A DNA stretch of 64,000 nucleotides from Flammeovirga sp. EKP202 (GCF_014534745.1 NZ_JACVVP010000003.1:124001-188000); one strand, 5' to 3'. Positions 35,124-44,213 are shown, numbered from the stretch's first letter. Made by a program: numbers and translations. The notes: generated by a model not told the origin, from the sequence alone.

Positions 35124-35219
35124 GATACTTTTTTGAATATTGCACGAATTTATATCATTAATAGATACTTTTTGGAGCATATTGCAATGTATTTATATTA
35201 ACAATTTCAAAAAAGTATC
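35124..35219. promoter_or_regulatory. Three copies of a TTCAAAAAAGTATC-type box
   Basis: GATACTTTTTTGAA (35124-35137), GATACTTTTTGGAG (35164-35177) and the inverted TTCAAAAAAGTATC (35206-35219) lie in the divergent promoter of the T9SS glycosidase and GH130 genes. The outer two are perfect 14-bp inverted repeats. Single copies occur upstream of SusC (51697-51710) and at 59011-59024 upstream of the second glycosidase. They are a candidate operator for the second glycan locus. The rest of the 35001-35399 gap is AT-rich, with an ATTGACGACGACA match (minus strand) to the SusC promoter region. Confidence 0.55.
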
Positions 35220-35399
35220 ACTATTGCGTTTTATCCTATAAGATTGCATCACTTCCCCCCTTTACATTTGTATTCATGTCGTCGTCAATCTTTTTTTTAT
35301 CTGAACAGGTGAGGAAATGAAGTTCAAATTTATTCCTCAGCTGTTATTAGGAATCAGGGCAAGAAATAGTCTTTCTTTCCTTGGGGCCTTTAAACCTAA

Positions 35400-36440
35400 A
35401 TGAACATGAAACTTACAAAATTTGAAGGAAATCCAGTATTATCTCCACATGCATCCAACGAGTGGGAAAACTTGGTAGTGTGTAACCCTGGAGCGTGGTA
35501 TGAAGACGGGAAGTTTTATATGATGTATCGAGCAGCGGGAGACGATTTTGACCATAAGATCTATTTTGGTCTTGCTGAAAGTGAAGATGGTTTTAACTTC
35601 AAAAGAGTGCAAGATCAACCTGTTTTTTCTCCTTCAGAAGATGGGCCTGACTCAGGATGTGTGGAAGATCCAAGAATTGTAAAATTTGGTGATACTTTCT
35701 ATATCACTTATGCGTACAGAGCATTCCCTCCAGGACAATATTGGAAATACAGTTATGATGCTGTTGTGGCTCCTGAAATGGATGAATTTCATCCGGAACT
35801 ATTAAAGAAAAACATTGCCAATACGGGCTTAGCTATTTCTAAAGACTTAAAGAATTTCCGTAGGGTAGGAAGAATCACAAAACCTGAATTGGATGACCGT
35901 GATGTGATTATTTTCCCAGAAAAAGTAAATGATAAATACTATATGTTACACCGCCCGAAAGAGTGGATCGGTGAGGAGTATGGTACGGAATACCCTGCAA
36001 TATGGATTCAATCTTCTGATGATATGGTCAATTGGAAGCATGAATCTGACTTACTATTAAAAGGTGAAGAATGGTGGGAAGTGAAAGTAGGTGGCAACAC
36101 TCCTCCTGTGAAAACGGACGAAGGATGGGTGATGCTTTACCATGGTGTGGACAAGGACAACTGCTATAGAGTTGGAGCTTGCCTGTTGGACTTAGAAGAT
36201 CCTACAAAGATCTTGTACAGAACCAAAGATTATATCATGGAACCTGAAGAAGACTGGGAAAAAAGCGGTCTTTATAAGTGGGGTGTGGTCTTCCCAACAG
36301 GAAATGTTTTAGTTGATGACACACTGTACATTTATTATGGCGGTAGTGATCAATATTGTGGTGTAGCGACTTGCGATATCCATGAGCTAGTTTCTTTCAT
36401 TAAGGATAATACGAAAGAAACTACTTTGGTAATGGATTAA
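35400..36440 (+). CDS. GH130 family beta-mannoside phosphorylase-like protein
   Basis: 346 aa, no signal peptide, so intracellular. The five-bladed propeller signature of GH130 is visible: 'NPVLSPHASNEWENLVVCNPGAWYEDGKFYMMYRA', 'GCVEDPRIVKFGDTFYITYAY', 'DDRDVIIFPEKVNDKYYMLHRP' and 'WWEVKVGGNTPPVKTDEGWVMLYHG'. The Asp in 'ELDDRDV' is the usual general acid region. GH130 enzymes phosphorolyse or hydrolyse beta-mannosyl linkages, which fits the GH5_7-type mannanase of this locus. A second possible start is two codons downstream. Ends at a hairpin terminator. Confidence 0.88.
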   Translation: MNMKLTKFEGNPVLSPHASNEWENLVVCNPGAWYEDGKFYMMYRAAGDDFDHKIYFGLAESEDGFNFKRVQDQPVFSPSEDGPDSGCVEDPRIVKFGDTFYITYAYRAFPPGQYWKYSYDAVVAPEMDEFHPELLKKNIANTGLAISKDLKNFRRVGRITKPELDDRDVIIFPEKVNDKYYMLHRPKEWIGEEYGTEYPAIWIQSSDDMVNWKHESDLLLKGEEWWEVKVGGNTPPVKTDEGWVMLYHGVDKDNCYRVGACLLDLEDPTKILYRTKDYIMEPEEDWEKSGLYKWGVVFPTGNVLVDDTLYIYYGGSDQYCGVATCDIHELVSFIKDNTKETTLVMD

Positions 36441-36450
36441 TGTGTTATTT

Positions 36451-36483
36451 AGGGTCCCGTTTCAACTGGGACCTTAATTTTTT
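36451..36483 (+). terminator. Terminator after GH130 gene
   Basis: Stem AGGGTCCC/GGGACCTT with a 9-nt loop, then AATTTTTTT, 10 bp after the stop. Confidence 0.85.
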
Positions 36484-36578
36484 TAAGAAATGATTTTTTT
36501 GATTTCAATATCGCAAGTATTAAGTCAGAATACGTCACTAAAGTTCAGTTTCAGATGATACTATTGCTTAATTAGGTT

Positions 36579-36942
36579 GTGAACCAAGAATGGTATTTAG
36601 AAATCGGGAGATTTCTGATGATCTATAGGTCACGAATGACGCTTACGCTTAACATTCGCGCCATTGGAACAACTACCCTATTCGTTTGGTAGTGCTCTCC
36701 CGGCCTTGAAGGGAAAAGCGTTAAGAATTTTATGGATTGAGCCGTAAAGAATGATTTTCTTGTTTGAGCGCAGCGAGTTTAAAATCATTTAGGCGAAAGG
36801 AATGAAATTTAGCTTTTGACTTCTAAGCCTTGAATTTTTTGCTTCGTTTTTGTTTCAAGACAAAAATGAAGAAGAAGGAAAGCATGGAAGTAGATCATAG
36901 AAAACTAGTAGAAATGTTGATTGAAAGTGAACAGTAGTTTAC
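36579..36942. repeat. Family A element, copy 4
   Basis: Full internal order of family A between a decayed left end (GTGAACCAAG) and an intact right GTTTAC. The tail carries the variant GTTTCAAGACAAAAATGAAG instead of ATCAATGGAAAAATGAAG, also seen at 56900. It fills the gap between GH130 and the symporter. Confidence 0.85.
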
Positions 36943-37031
36943 TATATGCTCAACACTAGAGGGGCGTTTTGTAAAATGACTGCACCTTGCTTATTATATG
37001 AAATGAAATATACAGATTTAAATTAAAACTT

Positions 37032-38657
37032 ATGGACTTCCAAATGAGCAACATAGACTTATGCTTTGTTGTTGTTTATATCGTAATCATACTTTTCTGG
37101 GCTTTCAAAAATGCAAATAATTCGGATTCAGAATCTTATTTTCTTGCAGGAAGAAATATGTCCTGGAAAGCAGTGGGCTTATCTTTGTTTGCCGCTTCGG
37201 TTTCGTCCACTACATTAATTGGCCAATCTGCCGAAGGCTTTAAAACAGGGTTAGCCGTTTTCAATTACCAATGGGTTTCCATTTTGGTAATGATCTTTTT
37301 TGCCATGTTCTTTCTTCCTTTTTATATCAAATCAGGAGTGTATACCATGCCTGAGTTTTTGGAAAAAAGATACGATAAAAGACCGAAGACCTTCTTTTCC
37401 ATTATCACTATTATTGGCAATGTATTTTTAGATGCGGCAGCCGCATTATATTCAGGAGCACTAATTATTCGATTGATCTTTCCTGAAGCCGACTTAGCTA
37501 CAGTAATTTATATTATGGCTATCATAGCAGGATCATATACCATCTTTGGAGGTCTATCTTCTGCTATCAATGCCGAACTTGTTCAAGCCGTTATTTTGAT
37601 CATCGGTTCTATTATCCTTTCTTATTTAGCCTTTGCAGAAATTGGCGGATGGGACGTACTGATGGACCGTTTCAGTGATGGAATGTGGTTGCATTTAGTA
37701 AGACCAATGGACGATGCCACCACCCCATGGTTAGGTATTATTTTAGGTATTCCTGTACTCGGTTTTTATTTCTGGGGAAATAACCAAGTGATGGTGCAAA
37801 GAGTACTTTCTGCAAAATCAATTGAAGACGGACGTAAAGGTGTTTTATTTGTAGGTTTCCTCTATATCTTCACCTTATTTATCTTCATTTTCCCAGGTTT
37901 ATGTGCCCGTTTGATGAATCTTTTTGAGGTAGAAGTTCCATTATCCATGTTCGGTAATGAAGTCACAAAATTAGTAGATGTCAATGAAATCTACCCAAGA
38001 CTGATCATGAGTTTAATGCCAGTAGGCTTAATGGGAATTATTATGGCCGCTATGATTTCAGCATTAACTTCTACCTTATCCGCGTCCATCAATTCGGCCT
38101 CGACCTTATTGACAATGGATTTTTACTCCAACGCATTTCCGAATACCTCAAAAGAAAAGCTGGTAAAAGTAGGGCAAGTGATTTCCGTAATCATCTTGAT
38201 CACCGCTGCAGTTTGGGCTCCCAATATCCAGAAATTCGGCTCACTAGTAGATTACTATCAAGAAATGGCCTCTTACTTGGCACCTCCAATTGTGACCATT
38301 TTCTTCTTAGGCTTATTCTGGAAGCGTGCCAATGCCAACGGCGCCTTTGCCACATTATTAGTGGGAGCTATTACTGCCGTAGGTTTATTGCTTTTCAAAA
38401 ACAAAACCTTCCTAGCAGACGTTCACTTTTTATTAATGGTACCGATTCTAGTTTCTATTAGTGTAGCGGTTTGTGTGATCGCTTCCGTGAGTACCAAAGC
38501 TCCTTCTGCATTACAATTAAAAGGCAACCTATGGACTACAGAAATATGGCATGAAGAGACCAAAGAATTGAAAAATAGCAAATGGTATCATAACTTTAGA
38601 GTACAAGCCATAATTTTAGCTGTTTTAGCGATTCTTTCTTTTGTCATTTTTATTTAG
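37032..38657 (+). CDS. Sodium:solute symporter family transporter
   Basis: 541 aa with about 13 transmembrane helices of the SSS family: 'DSESYFLAGRNMSWKAVGLSLFAASVSSTTLIGQSAEG' at the N-terminus, 'GVYTMPEFLEKRYDKRPK', and 'MAAMISALTSTLSASINSAST', which carries the Ser/Thr-rich sodium site of TM8. It is predicted to import a sugar or oligosaccharide product with sodium. The downstream AraC gene is 25 bp away on the same strand, so they are probably co-transcribed. In this context mannose or manno-oligosaccharide is a plausible cargo. Confidence 0.9.
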   Translation: MDFQMSNIDLCFVVVYIVIILFWAFKNANNSDSESYFLAGRNMSWKAVGLSLFAASVSSTTLIGQSAEGFKTGLAVFNYQWVSILVMIFFAMFFLPFYIKSGVYTMPEFLEKRYDKRPKTFFSIITIIGNVFLDAAAALYSGALIIRLIFPEADLATVIYIMAIIAGSYTIFGGLSSAINAELVQAVILIIGSIILSYLAFAEIGGWDVLMDRFSDGMWLHLVRPMDDATTPWLGIILGIPVLGFYFWGNNQVMVQRVLSAKSIEDGRKGVLFVGFLYIFTLFIFIFPGLCARLMNLFEVEVPLSMFGNEVTKLVDVNEIYPRLIMSLMPVGLMGIIMAAMISALTSTLSASINSASTLLTMDFYSNAFPNTSKEKLVKVGQVISVIILITAAVWAPNIQKFGSLVDYYQEMASYLAPPIVTIFFLGLFWKRANANGAFATLLVGAITAVGLLLFKNKTFLADVHFLLMVPILVSISVAVCVIASVSTKAPSALQLKGNLWTTEIWHEETKELKNSKWYHNFRVQAIILAVLAILSFVIFI

Positions 38658-38682
38658 AATAAAGTAAACAACAATATAGCTC

Positions 38683-39546
38683 ATGAAGGTCTTTCCAGAA
38701 ATAACACCGGTAAGTGACGAAAATCTATTTGTCTTACAACATCATTTGAATGCAGATTTTGATTATCCTATTCACCTGCATGATGATTTTGAACTGACCC
38801 TAGTGGAAGGTTGTAACGGACGAAGGATTGTAGGCAATTCCGTGGAAAATTATGAGCAGGAAGATTTAGTGTTTTTAGGTCCCAACATTCAACACAAATG
38901 GATGAAAGAAGAGGGGTCTACCGACAAGCCATGTGTGACTACTTTACAGTTTAAAAGAAGTATCATTTCAGATTCATTATTAAAGAAAAATGAATTTGAA
39001 AGTATCAGAACCCTCTTTTCTAACTCAGGTAAAGGCGTCGTTTTTGAAGGAACAGACCGCTATAGAATCAAGCTGATATTAAAAGACTTGGTGATCAGTT
39101 CGGGCTTCGAAAGAGTAATATTATTTTTCAACCTCTTACATCAACTCGGCATCAGCCAAGAGACAAGATCACTAGCTTCTGATGGTTTCATCGGCGTGCA
39201 TCCACAAGAGACAAGCCGAAGAATCAACAAGGTATTGGAGTTTATTTTTGAAAACTACAACCGCCCAATTGATGTCAAAGAAGCTGCACTTTTGATCAAT
39301 ATGAGTGATTCCGCTTTCAGTCATTTCTTCAAAAAAAGAACAGGCAAAAGCTTTATCAAATTCCTCAACGATATCCGATTAGGCAAAGCCGCCTTCTTCC
39401 TGATCAATTCAAATAAAAATATTGCCGAAATCTGCTACGAATGCGGTTTCAATAACCTCTCAAATTTCAACCGTCAATTCAAAAAATTCAAAGGTCTGAC
39501 CCCTTCCGATTTTAGAAAGTCATTGGCGGATCTGCAGACGGCATAG
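38683..39546 (+). CDS. AraC family regulator with cupin sensor
   Basis: 287 aa. The N-terminal cupin region 'HLHDDFELTLVEG..RRIVGN' and 'LVFLGPNIQHKWM' is a sugar-sensing fold. The C-terminal double helix-turn-helix is 'VKEAALLINMSDSAFSHFFKKRTGKSF' and 'IAEICYECGFNNLSNFNRQFKKFKGLTPSDFRK'. It follows the symporter by 25 bp. It is the only regulator inside the second glycan locus and so the first candidate to bind the TTCAAAAAAGTAT boxes. A family B hairpin starts 11 bp after its stop. Confidence 0.9.
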   Translation: MKVFPEITPVSDENLFVLQHHLNADFDYPIHLHDDFELTLVEGCNGRRIVGNSVENYEQEDLVFLGPNIQHKWMKEEGSTDKPCVTTLQFKRSIISDSLLKKNEFESIRTLFSNSGKGVVFEGTDRYRIKLILKDLVISSGFERVILFFNLLHQLGISQETRSLASDGFIGVHPQETSRRINKVLEFIFENYNRPIDVKEAALLINMSDSAFSHFFKKRTGKSFIKFLNDIRLGKAAFFLINSNKNIAEICYECGFNNLSNFNRQFKKFKGLTPSDFRKSLADLQTA

Positions 39547-39557
39547 TTGGCTTTTTT

Positions 39558-39708
39558 TAGAAATCAGGAGATTTCTGATGATTCATAGGACACGAATGAC
39601 GCTGTCGCTTAACATTCGCGCCATTGAGGGAGTACATTCCCCTAGCGCAAATGTTAAGCGACAGCGTCATTTGTGCTTTAAAGATCACAAGAAGTCTCCG
39701 ACTTCTAA
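39558..39708. repeat. Family B long hairpin, copy 2
   Basis: 151 bp: TAGAAATCAGGAGATTTCTG, then GACGCTGTCGCTTAACATTC, a loop, then the inverted arm AAATGTTAAGCGACAGCGTC and the closing GAAGTCTCCGACTTCTA. It sits directly downstream of the AraC gene and could also act as its terminator. Confidence 0.9.
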
Positions 39709-39798
39709 CGAAAATCATTCATCATATTATATAGAATTCGTTTCGCAAAAACTGCAATAAGGCTATCTTTACACCCTTATTGCTTTTGAATAGCAGGA

Positions 39799-40971
39799 AT
39801 GTGTAGAAAGACTTATAATTTTGATAAAATGCACCAACTGATCCAAACCAGTGACCGATCATCATTTGCGTATTACACCGTAAAAAATAGAATAGCTTCT
39901 ATTGTAGAAAAATTGATAGCACATTATCAGTTGACTTCAGATTCAAAATTATCAGTATTTAAGCAGACGATTCCTGATGCACCACTGCCATTGCTTCAAG
40001 AATTGGAAACGGAAAATGCCCTCCAAAATCAATTTATCAAGGAAATCAACGAAGCAATTACCCAAGAGCAATATAGATGGGATAACGCTCCATTTATTGT
40101 AATAGAAAGCTATTTCTATCACAAGTTATTAGAACTGACAAAACAGGATGGTATTCAAGAAGATTACTTTTCATTTATCAAAAATGACTTTAATGCCAAG
40201 ACTTTTGAGAATATGCAGAAAAGTTATGCTGAATATCAAAAGTTGTCCACACATACTGTTGATAACTTTGGTGCATTGTTGAAATTGGATCTTTTAGGAA
40301 ATAAAGCGGACCTAAGCCAAAGTTCAGATACTTATTCACAAACTTCAGCAAGTAGTATTTTGATTGATCATTCCGCTGAAGTATTTGAAAAAATAGAAAA
40401 CAGTCATCAAATTGATATTATTTTGGATAATGCAGGAGAAGAACTTTTTGCAGATCTGATTTTATCACATTACTTACTGACTAAAACGGATGTAAAAGAA
40501 GTAGTATTACATTTTAAAATAATGCCTTACTTCGTTTCAGATGCACTGATTTCAGACTTCAATTATTTGACGCATTCCTTAAAACAACAAGAAGACTTAA
40601 AAGACTTTGCAGAAGAAATTGAGGCACTCATTCAAAGCAATCAGCTTACCTTGAAAAGCCACGAATATTGGTCGAGTTCCAATGACTATAAAAACATTCC
40701 ATCCCAATTAAACCAAACTTTAAGTCAATCCGATTTATTGATTTTCAAAGGAGATTTAAACTACAGAAAATTAGTAGGGGATTATGACTACGATTGTACC
40801 ATTAAAACCAACACATTAGTCGACTACCTTCCAACCGACTGCTTGATGCTTCGCGTATTAAAATCAGAAGTGATGGTAGGATTGGAAGCTTCCGAAATTC
40901 CTTCAGAAAGTGATCATAGTTGGAAGTATAATGGAGAATATAGTTTGATGGAATTGGTGGAAAGTAATTAG
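39799..40971 (+). CDS. DUF89/ARMT1-like metal-dependent phosphatase
   Basis: 390 aa (380 from an alternative ATG at 39829), cytoplasmic. Family signatures: 'PDAPLPLLQELE' near the N-terminus, 'DNAGEELFADLILSHYLL' (Asp-Asn metal ligands at about residue 235), 'LIFKGDLNYRKLVGDYDYD' and 'MLRVLKSEVMVGLE'. DUF89 proteins are damage-control phosphatases that hydrolyse aberrant phosphometabolites such as sugar phosphates. Near sugar phosphate pathways this would be housekeeping. Its TAG stop forms the first three bases of a family B hairpin, so the repeat inserted exactly at the gene end. Confidence 0.85.
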   Translation: MCRKTYNFDKMHQLIQTSDRSSFAYYTVKNRIASIVEKLIAHYQLTSDSKLSVFKQTIPDAPLPLLQELETENALQNQFIKEINEAITQEQYRWDNAPFIVIESYFYHKLLELTKQDGIQEDYFSFIKNDFNAKTFENMQKSYAEYQKLSTHTVDNFGALLKLDLLGNKADLSQSSDTYSQTSASSILIDHSAEVFEKIENSHQIDIILDNAGEELFADLILSHYLLTKTDVKEVVLHFKIMPYFVSDALISDFNYLTHSLKQQEDLKDFAEEIEALIQSNQLTLKSHEYWSSSNDYKNIPSQLNQTLSQSDLLIFKGDLNYRKLVGDYDYDCTIKTNTLVDYLPTDCLMLRVLKSEVMVGLEASEIPSESDHSWKYNGEYSLMELVESN

Positions 40972-41119
40972 AAATCAGGAGATTTCTGATGATCCATAGG
41001 ACACGAATGACGCTGTCGCTTAACATTCGCGCCATTGAGAGCAGTAAGTTTCCCTAGCGCAAATGTTAAGCGATAGCGTCATTTGTGCTTTAAAAATCAC
41101 AAGAAGTCTCCGACTTCTA
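40969..41119. repeat. Family B long hairpin, copy 3 (upstream of RAYT)
   Basis: 151 bp, the same design and nearly the same sequence as copy 2. Its TAG is used as the stop codon of the DUF89 gene. It ends 86 bp before the RAYT transposase start. Confidence 0.9.
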
Positions 41120-41205
41120 AAAAAAGAGAATATATATATTACATTGATTTCATATTTTAGTATCATCGTAATACAGATTACAACGATTCATAAACTAGCT
41201 AAAAT

Positions 41206-41754
41206 ATGAGTAGGAAATATAAGTTTAACGATCAAACGAAATGTTATTTTGTAACACTTACTGTTACTGAATGGGTGGATGTCTTCACAAGAAAAGAATA
41301 CATTGATATCATAATAGATAGCTTAACATTTTGTCAAAAAAATAAAGGGTTACAGATCCATTCATATGTCATAATGACCAATCATCTTCACCTAATTATC
41401 TCAACCAAAGAGGGGGGCGAGAAATTAGAATTTATCCTAAGAGATTTTAAGAAGTATACATCACAAAATATTAGAAAAGCGATTGAGCAAAACCCAAAAG
41501 AAAGCAGGAAAAAATGGATGTTATGGCTATTTAAATCTTCAGCCAATCCTGCAAAGCAAAACTTCCAATTTTGGCAACACTATAATTTTCCAATTCAATT
41601 AAGTAGTCCAAAACTATTGGATCAGAAGATGAATTATATACACAATAATCCAGTTCGAAATGGTGTAGTAAATGAACCAGAAGAATATATGTACAGCAGT
41701 GCCCGTCACTACAGCGGCAAGAAGTACACTGTTCTCGAAATTGATTTTGTATAA
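41206..41754 (+). mobile_element. REP-associated tyrosine transposase (RAYT, Y1/HUH family)
   Basis: 182 aa coding sequence. The HUH motif appears as 'IMTNHLHLIIS' (H60-L-H62) and the catalytic Tyr is Y84 in 'RDFKKYTSQNIRKAI'. The tail 'YIHNNPVRNGVVNEPEEYMYSSARHYSGKK' is the standard end of this family. RAYTs are single-copy, domesticated relatives of IS200/IS605 transposases that act on REP hairpins. Here a family B hairpin lies on each side (86 bp upstream, 10 bp downstream), the arrangement known as a REPtron. The frame is intact, so activity is plausible. It probably recognises the small GGAG-containing foot hairpin of the repeats. Confidence 0.9.
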
Positions 41755-41763
41755 ACATGTTTT

Positions 41764-41918
41764 TTAGAAATCAGGAGATTTCTGATGATCTGTAGGACAC
41801 GAATGCCGCTATCGCTTAACATTCGCGCCATTGAGGTAGCATTATGTTTCCCTAGCTAAAATCTTAAGCGACAGCGTCATTTGTGCTTTAAAAATCACAA
41901 GAAGTCTCAGACTTCTAA
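41764..41918. repeat. Family B long hairpin, copy 4 (downstream of RAYT)
   Basis: About 155 bp. The left arm ACGAATGCCGCTATCGCTTA pairs imperfectly with TTAAGCGACAGCGTCATTTG, so this copy has several mismatches. It starts 10 bp after the RAYT stop and ends 22 bp before the DinB-like gene's stop. Confidence 0.9.
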
Positions 41919-41939
41919 CAAAAAAAAGCCCTAAAAGAG

Positions 41940-42398
41940 TTACAAAAACTTCCTCAAAGAAAGGATCATTCCCAAATGTATTCCTTCATGGAAACTACAA
42001 AACACTAAAGCATCTTCAAGGTTAGAAATTGTAAATCCTGTTTTGGTTTGTCTCTCATTATAATGCTTGAAAATTCCTTCCTCCAAGTCTTTTTCAAGTT
42101 GGTCCAAAGTACTGAAAAGTAAACCTTTGATTTCGTCTACCTCATCTTGCGTGGTATTGCCATCAGGGACAGTGCCATTCGTGTATTTATCGACCATATC
42201 TTTCGTTACATGAATAGGCAAGTCAGAAGAACGGTAAATCAATCCTTGCTGAGCCACGATAAGATGACCGATATTCCAGATGATATTGTTTCTGAACCCT
42301 TCCGGAATTTTGTTTAATTGTTCCAGAGAATATCCATCAATAAACTTAGAGAGGATGTGGTGGTTTGTTCTTAAGTTCTTTAAAATAGCTTGTTCCAT
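41940..42398 (-). CDS. DinB family protein
   Basis: 152 aa four-helix bundle of the DinB/YfiT type. A putative metal-binding His triad is visible: 'WNIGHLIVAQQ' (one His) and 'FHEGIHLGMILSLRKFL' (two His). Members include thiol-dependent transferases and metalloenzymes of unclear substrate. It is monocistronic, with a family B hairpin after its stop. The precise role is unknown. Confidence 0.85.
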   Translation of the reverse strand: MEQAILKNLRTNHHILSKFIDGYSLEQLNKIPEGFRNNIIWNIGHLIVAQQGLIYRSSDLPIHVTKDMVDKYTNGTVPDGNTTQDEVDEIKGLLFSTLDQLEKDLEEGIFKHYNERQTKTGFTISNLEDALVFCSFHEGIHLGMILSLRKFL

Positions 42399-42499
42399 AG
42401 TTCTTTCATTTAAAATGGTAATAGATGAGATGATTTAATACCTCATAGTTAGTAAATTGAAATTTAAAAAGAGAAAGATTTATTAAATAAGTTGGTCCA

Positions 42500-42645
42500 T
42501 TGTAAACTTACAATCGATCATTCTACAAGATTTTTATGACCCACTGGCGCGAATGTTAAGCGTAAGCGTCATTCGTGCCCTACAGATCAACAGAAATCTC
42601 CTGATTTCTAAAACCACATTCAATATCTCACCCATGAAAACCAAA
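42500..42645. repeat. Internally deleted family A element (inverted)
   Basis: Read on the minus strand: TAGAAATCAGGAGATTTCTG, GGCACGAATGACGCTTACGC and CTTAACATTCGCGCCAGTGG (42541-42610), then a jump to the right end of family A, closing in AAGTTTACAATGG at about 42500. The middle 240 bp of A are absent. It lies upstream of GH43. Confidence 0.7.
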
Positions 42646-42761
42646 ATAATTTTCTCTTTAAAATTGCACCCTAATTTCAAGGATAAATTTACTATTACAC
42701 CAACAGTAATTCATTGATATTTACTTACAGAAATGAATCAAAGACAAACAACTCTACAAGT

Positions 42762-44120
42762 ATGAAAAAAAATGGACTAATGCTATGGCTCTTTTTTAGT
42801 ATTTCAATGCAACTATTGGCGCAAAACCCGATTATCACCAACATCTACACTGCTGATCCTACGGCAAGGGTGTACAACGGAAAACTATATATTTATCCGT
42901 CACATGATGTACCTTGGAATCCGGAGTGGGAGAAATTGGGTGCCGTAAAAGAAGGGCATGGGCATGTGATGACAGACTACCATGCTTTTTCTACAACTGA
43001 CTTGGTCAACTACACGGATCATGGCGTGATTGTAGCCCAAAAAGACGTTCCTTGGGGCAACAAAGTGGGGTATGGAATGTGGGCACCTTGTATCACTTAC
43101 AAAGAAGGAACTTACTATTATTACTTTCCCAATACGCCCGCAGATAAAAGCGGTTTCCGTCAGATCGGACTTGCTACAGCCACACAACCTGAAGGTCCCT
43201 TTACCATTGAGCCGAATTATATTGATGGGTTAAAAGGCATCGATCCCAATCCGTTTATTGACGATGATGGACAAGCGTATATGTATTGGGGAGGAGGAAA
43301 AGGAAATTCTCTAAGAGTAGTCAAACTTACTCCTGATATGAAAGCCGTAGAAGGAGAAACGTTAGCGATTGAAAATCTACCACAAGAGTACAAAGAAGGA
43401 CCATTTGTCTTCAAAAGAAACGGTATTTATTACTTGACTTTCCCGCACAATAAAGACACAAAGAACAGTACAGAAGAGATTGGTTATGCCATAGGGAAAA
43501 GTCCATTAGGGCCTTTCGAATACAAAGGAACAATTATGGACCGTTTTAAGGATTGCTGGACGAATCATCATTCTATTGTAGAATACAAAAAACAATGGTA
43601 TATGTTTTACCATCACAACGACATCTCAAATACAGGTCACCTAAGATCCATATGTGTAGACAGTTTATTTTTTGAGGAAGACGGTTCCATCCGAAAAGTC
43701 ATTCCAACATTGAGAGGAGTAGGACTTACTTCCGCTTCAGACACCATACAAATGGATCGTTATTCCCAAATCCATAATGCAGAAATTGGTTTTACTCAAA
43801 AAGCAGGAATTCCAGAGTGGAAAGTAACCAAAGCCAAAACAGACAGTTGGGTACAATACAACTCCGTCAACTTCGACAACAAACCAAAGTATATAAAATT
43901 AAAGCTGAAACACACTGGCCAAAAAGGATATGTAGAGATACGAGAGAATTCTAAAAATGGCCCATTAATCGCCAAAGCATTAGTGGATAATACGAATGAT
44001 AAATGGCAAACGGTCAAAGCTAAATTGGGCCATAAACCGAAAGGAACGACCAACCTTGTATGCGTTTTCGAATCAGATGCTGAGATGGAGTTGGATTGGG
44101 TGTTGTTTTCTAAAAAGTAA
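42762..44120 (+). CDS. Secreted GH43 glycosidase with C-terminal CBM6-like region
   Basis: 452 aa from ATG 42762, which gives a clean signal peptide (MKKNGLMLWLFFSISMQLLA). An in-frame ATG 48 bp upstream adds a hydrophilic leader and is not preferred. The GH43 five-bladed propeller triad is visible: D32 ('ADPTARVYNG'), D161 ('GIDPNPFID') and E212 ('YKEGPFVFKR'). The last 120 residues are beta-rich and CBM6-like ('SWVQYNSVNF', 'ELDWVLFSK'). GH43 enzymes release arabinose, xylose or galactose side groups, so it may remove substituents from the mannan-type backbone attacked by its neighbours. Flanked by directly oriented repeat arms. Confidence 0.88.
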   Translation: MKKNGLMLWLFFSISMQLLAQNPIITNIYTADPTARVYNGKLYIYPSHDVPWNPEWEKLGAVKEGHGHVMTDYHAFSTTDLVNYTDHGVIVAQKDVPWGNKVGYGMWAPCITYKEGTYYYYFPNTPADKSGFRQIGLATATQPEGPFTIEPNYIDGLKGIDPNPFIDDDGQAYMYWGGGKGNSLRVVKLTPDMKAVEGETLAIENLPQEYKEGPFVFKRNGIYYLTFPHNKDTKNSTEEIGYAIGKSPLGPFEYKGTIMDRFKDCWTNHHSIVEYKKQWYMFYHHNDISNTGHLRSICVDSLFFEEDGSIRKVIPTLRGVGLTSASDTIQMDRYSQIHNAEIGFTQKAGIPEWKVTKAKTDSWVQYNSVNFDNKPKYIKLKLKHTGQKGYVEIRENSKNGPLIAKALVDNTNDKWQTVKAKLGHKPKGTTNLVCVFESDAEMELDWVLFSKK

Positions 44121-44121
44121 C

Positions 44122-44190
44122 CCCTAGCGCAAATGTTAAGCGACAGCGTCATTTGTGCTTGAAAGATCATTAGAAGTCTCTGACTTCTAT
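44122..44190. repeat. Solo family B right arm
   Basis: CCTAGCGCAAATGTTAAGCG to GAAGTCTCTGACTTCTA: only the right half of a B hairpin, with no partner arm. It begins one base after the GH43 stop and has the same orientation as the arm upstream of that gene. Confidence 0.8.
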
Positions 44191-44213
44191 CAATATACAT
44201 TGTATTTTAGGAT

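Noticed and set aside
39558-41918. Regularly recurring near-identical repeats taken as a possible CRISPR array
   Set aside because: Units are about 150 bp, are long inverted repeats, and are separated by whole genes; there are no short direct repeats with equal spacers and no cas genes.
42714-42761. Upstream ATG for GH43
   Set aside because: It would put 16 hydrophilic residues before a clean signal peptide that starts at 42762.
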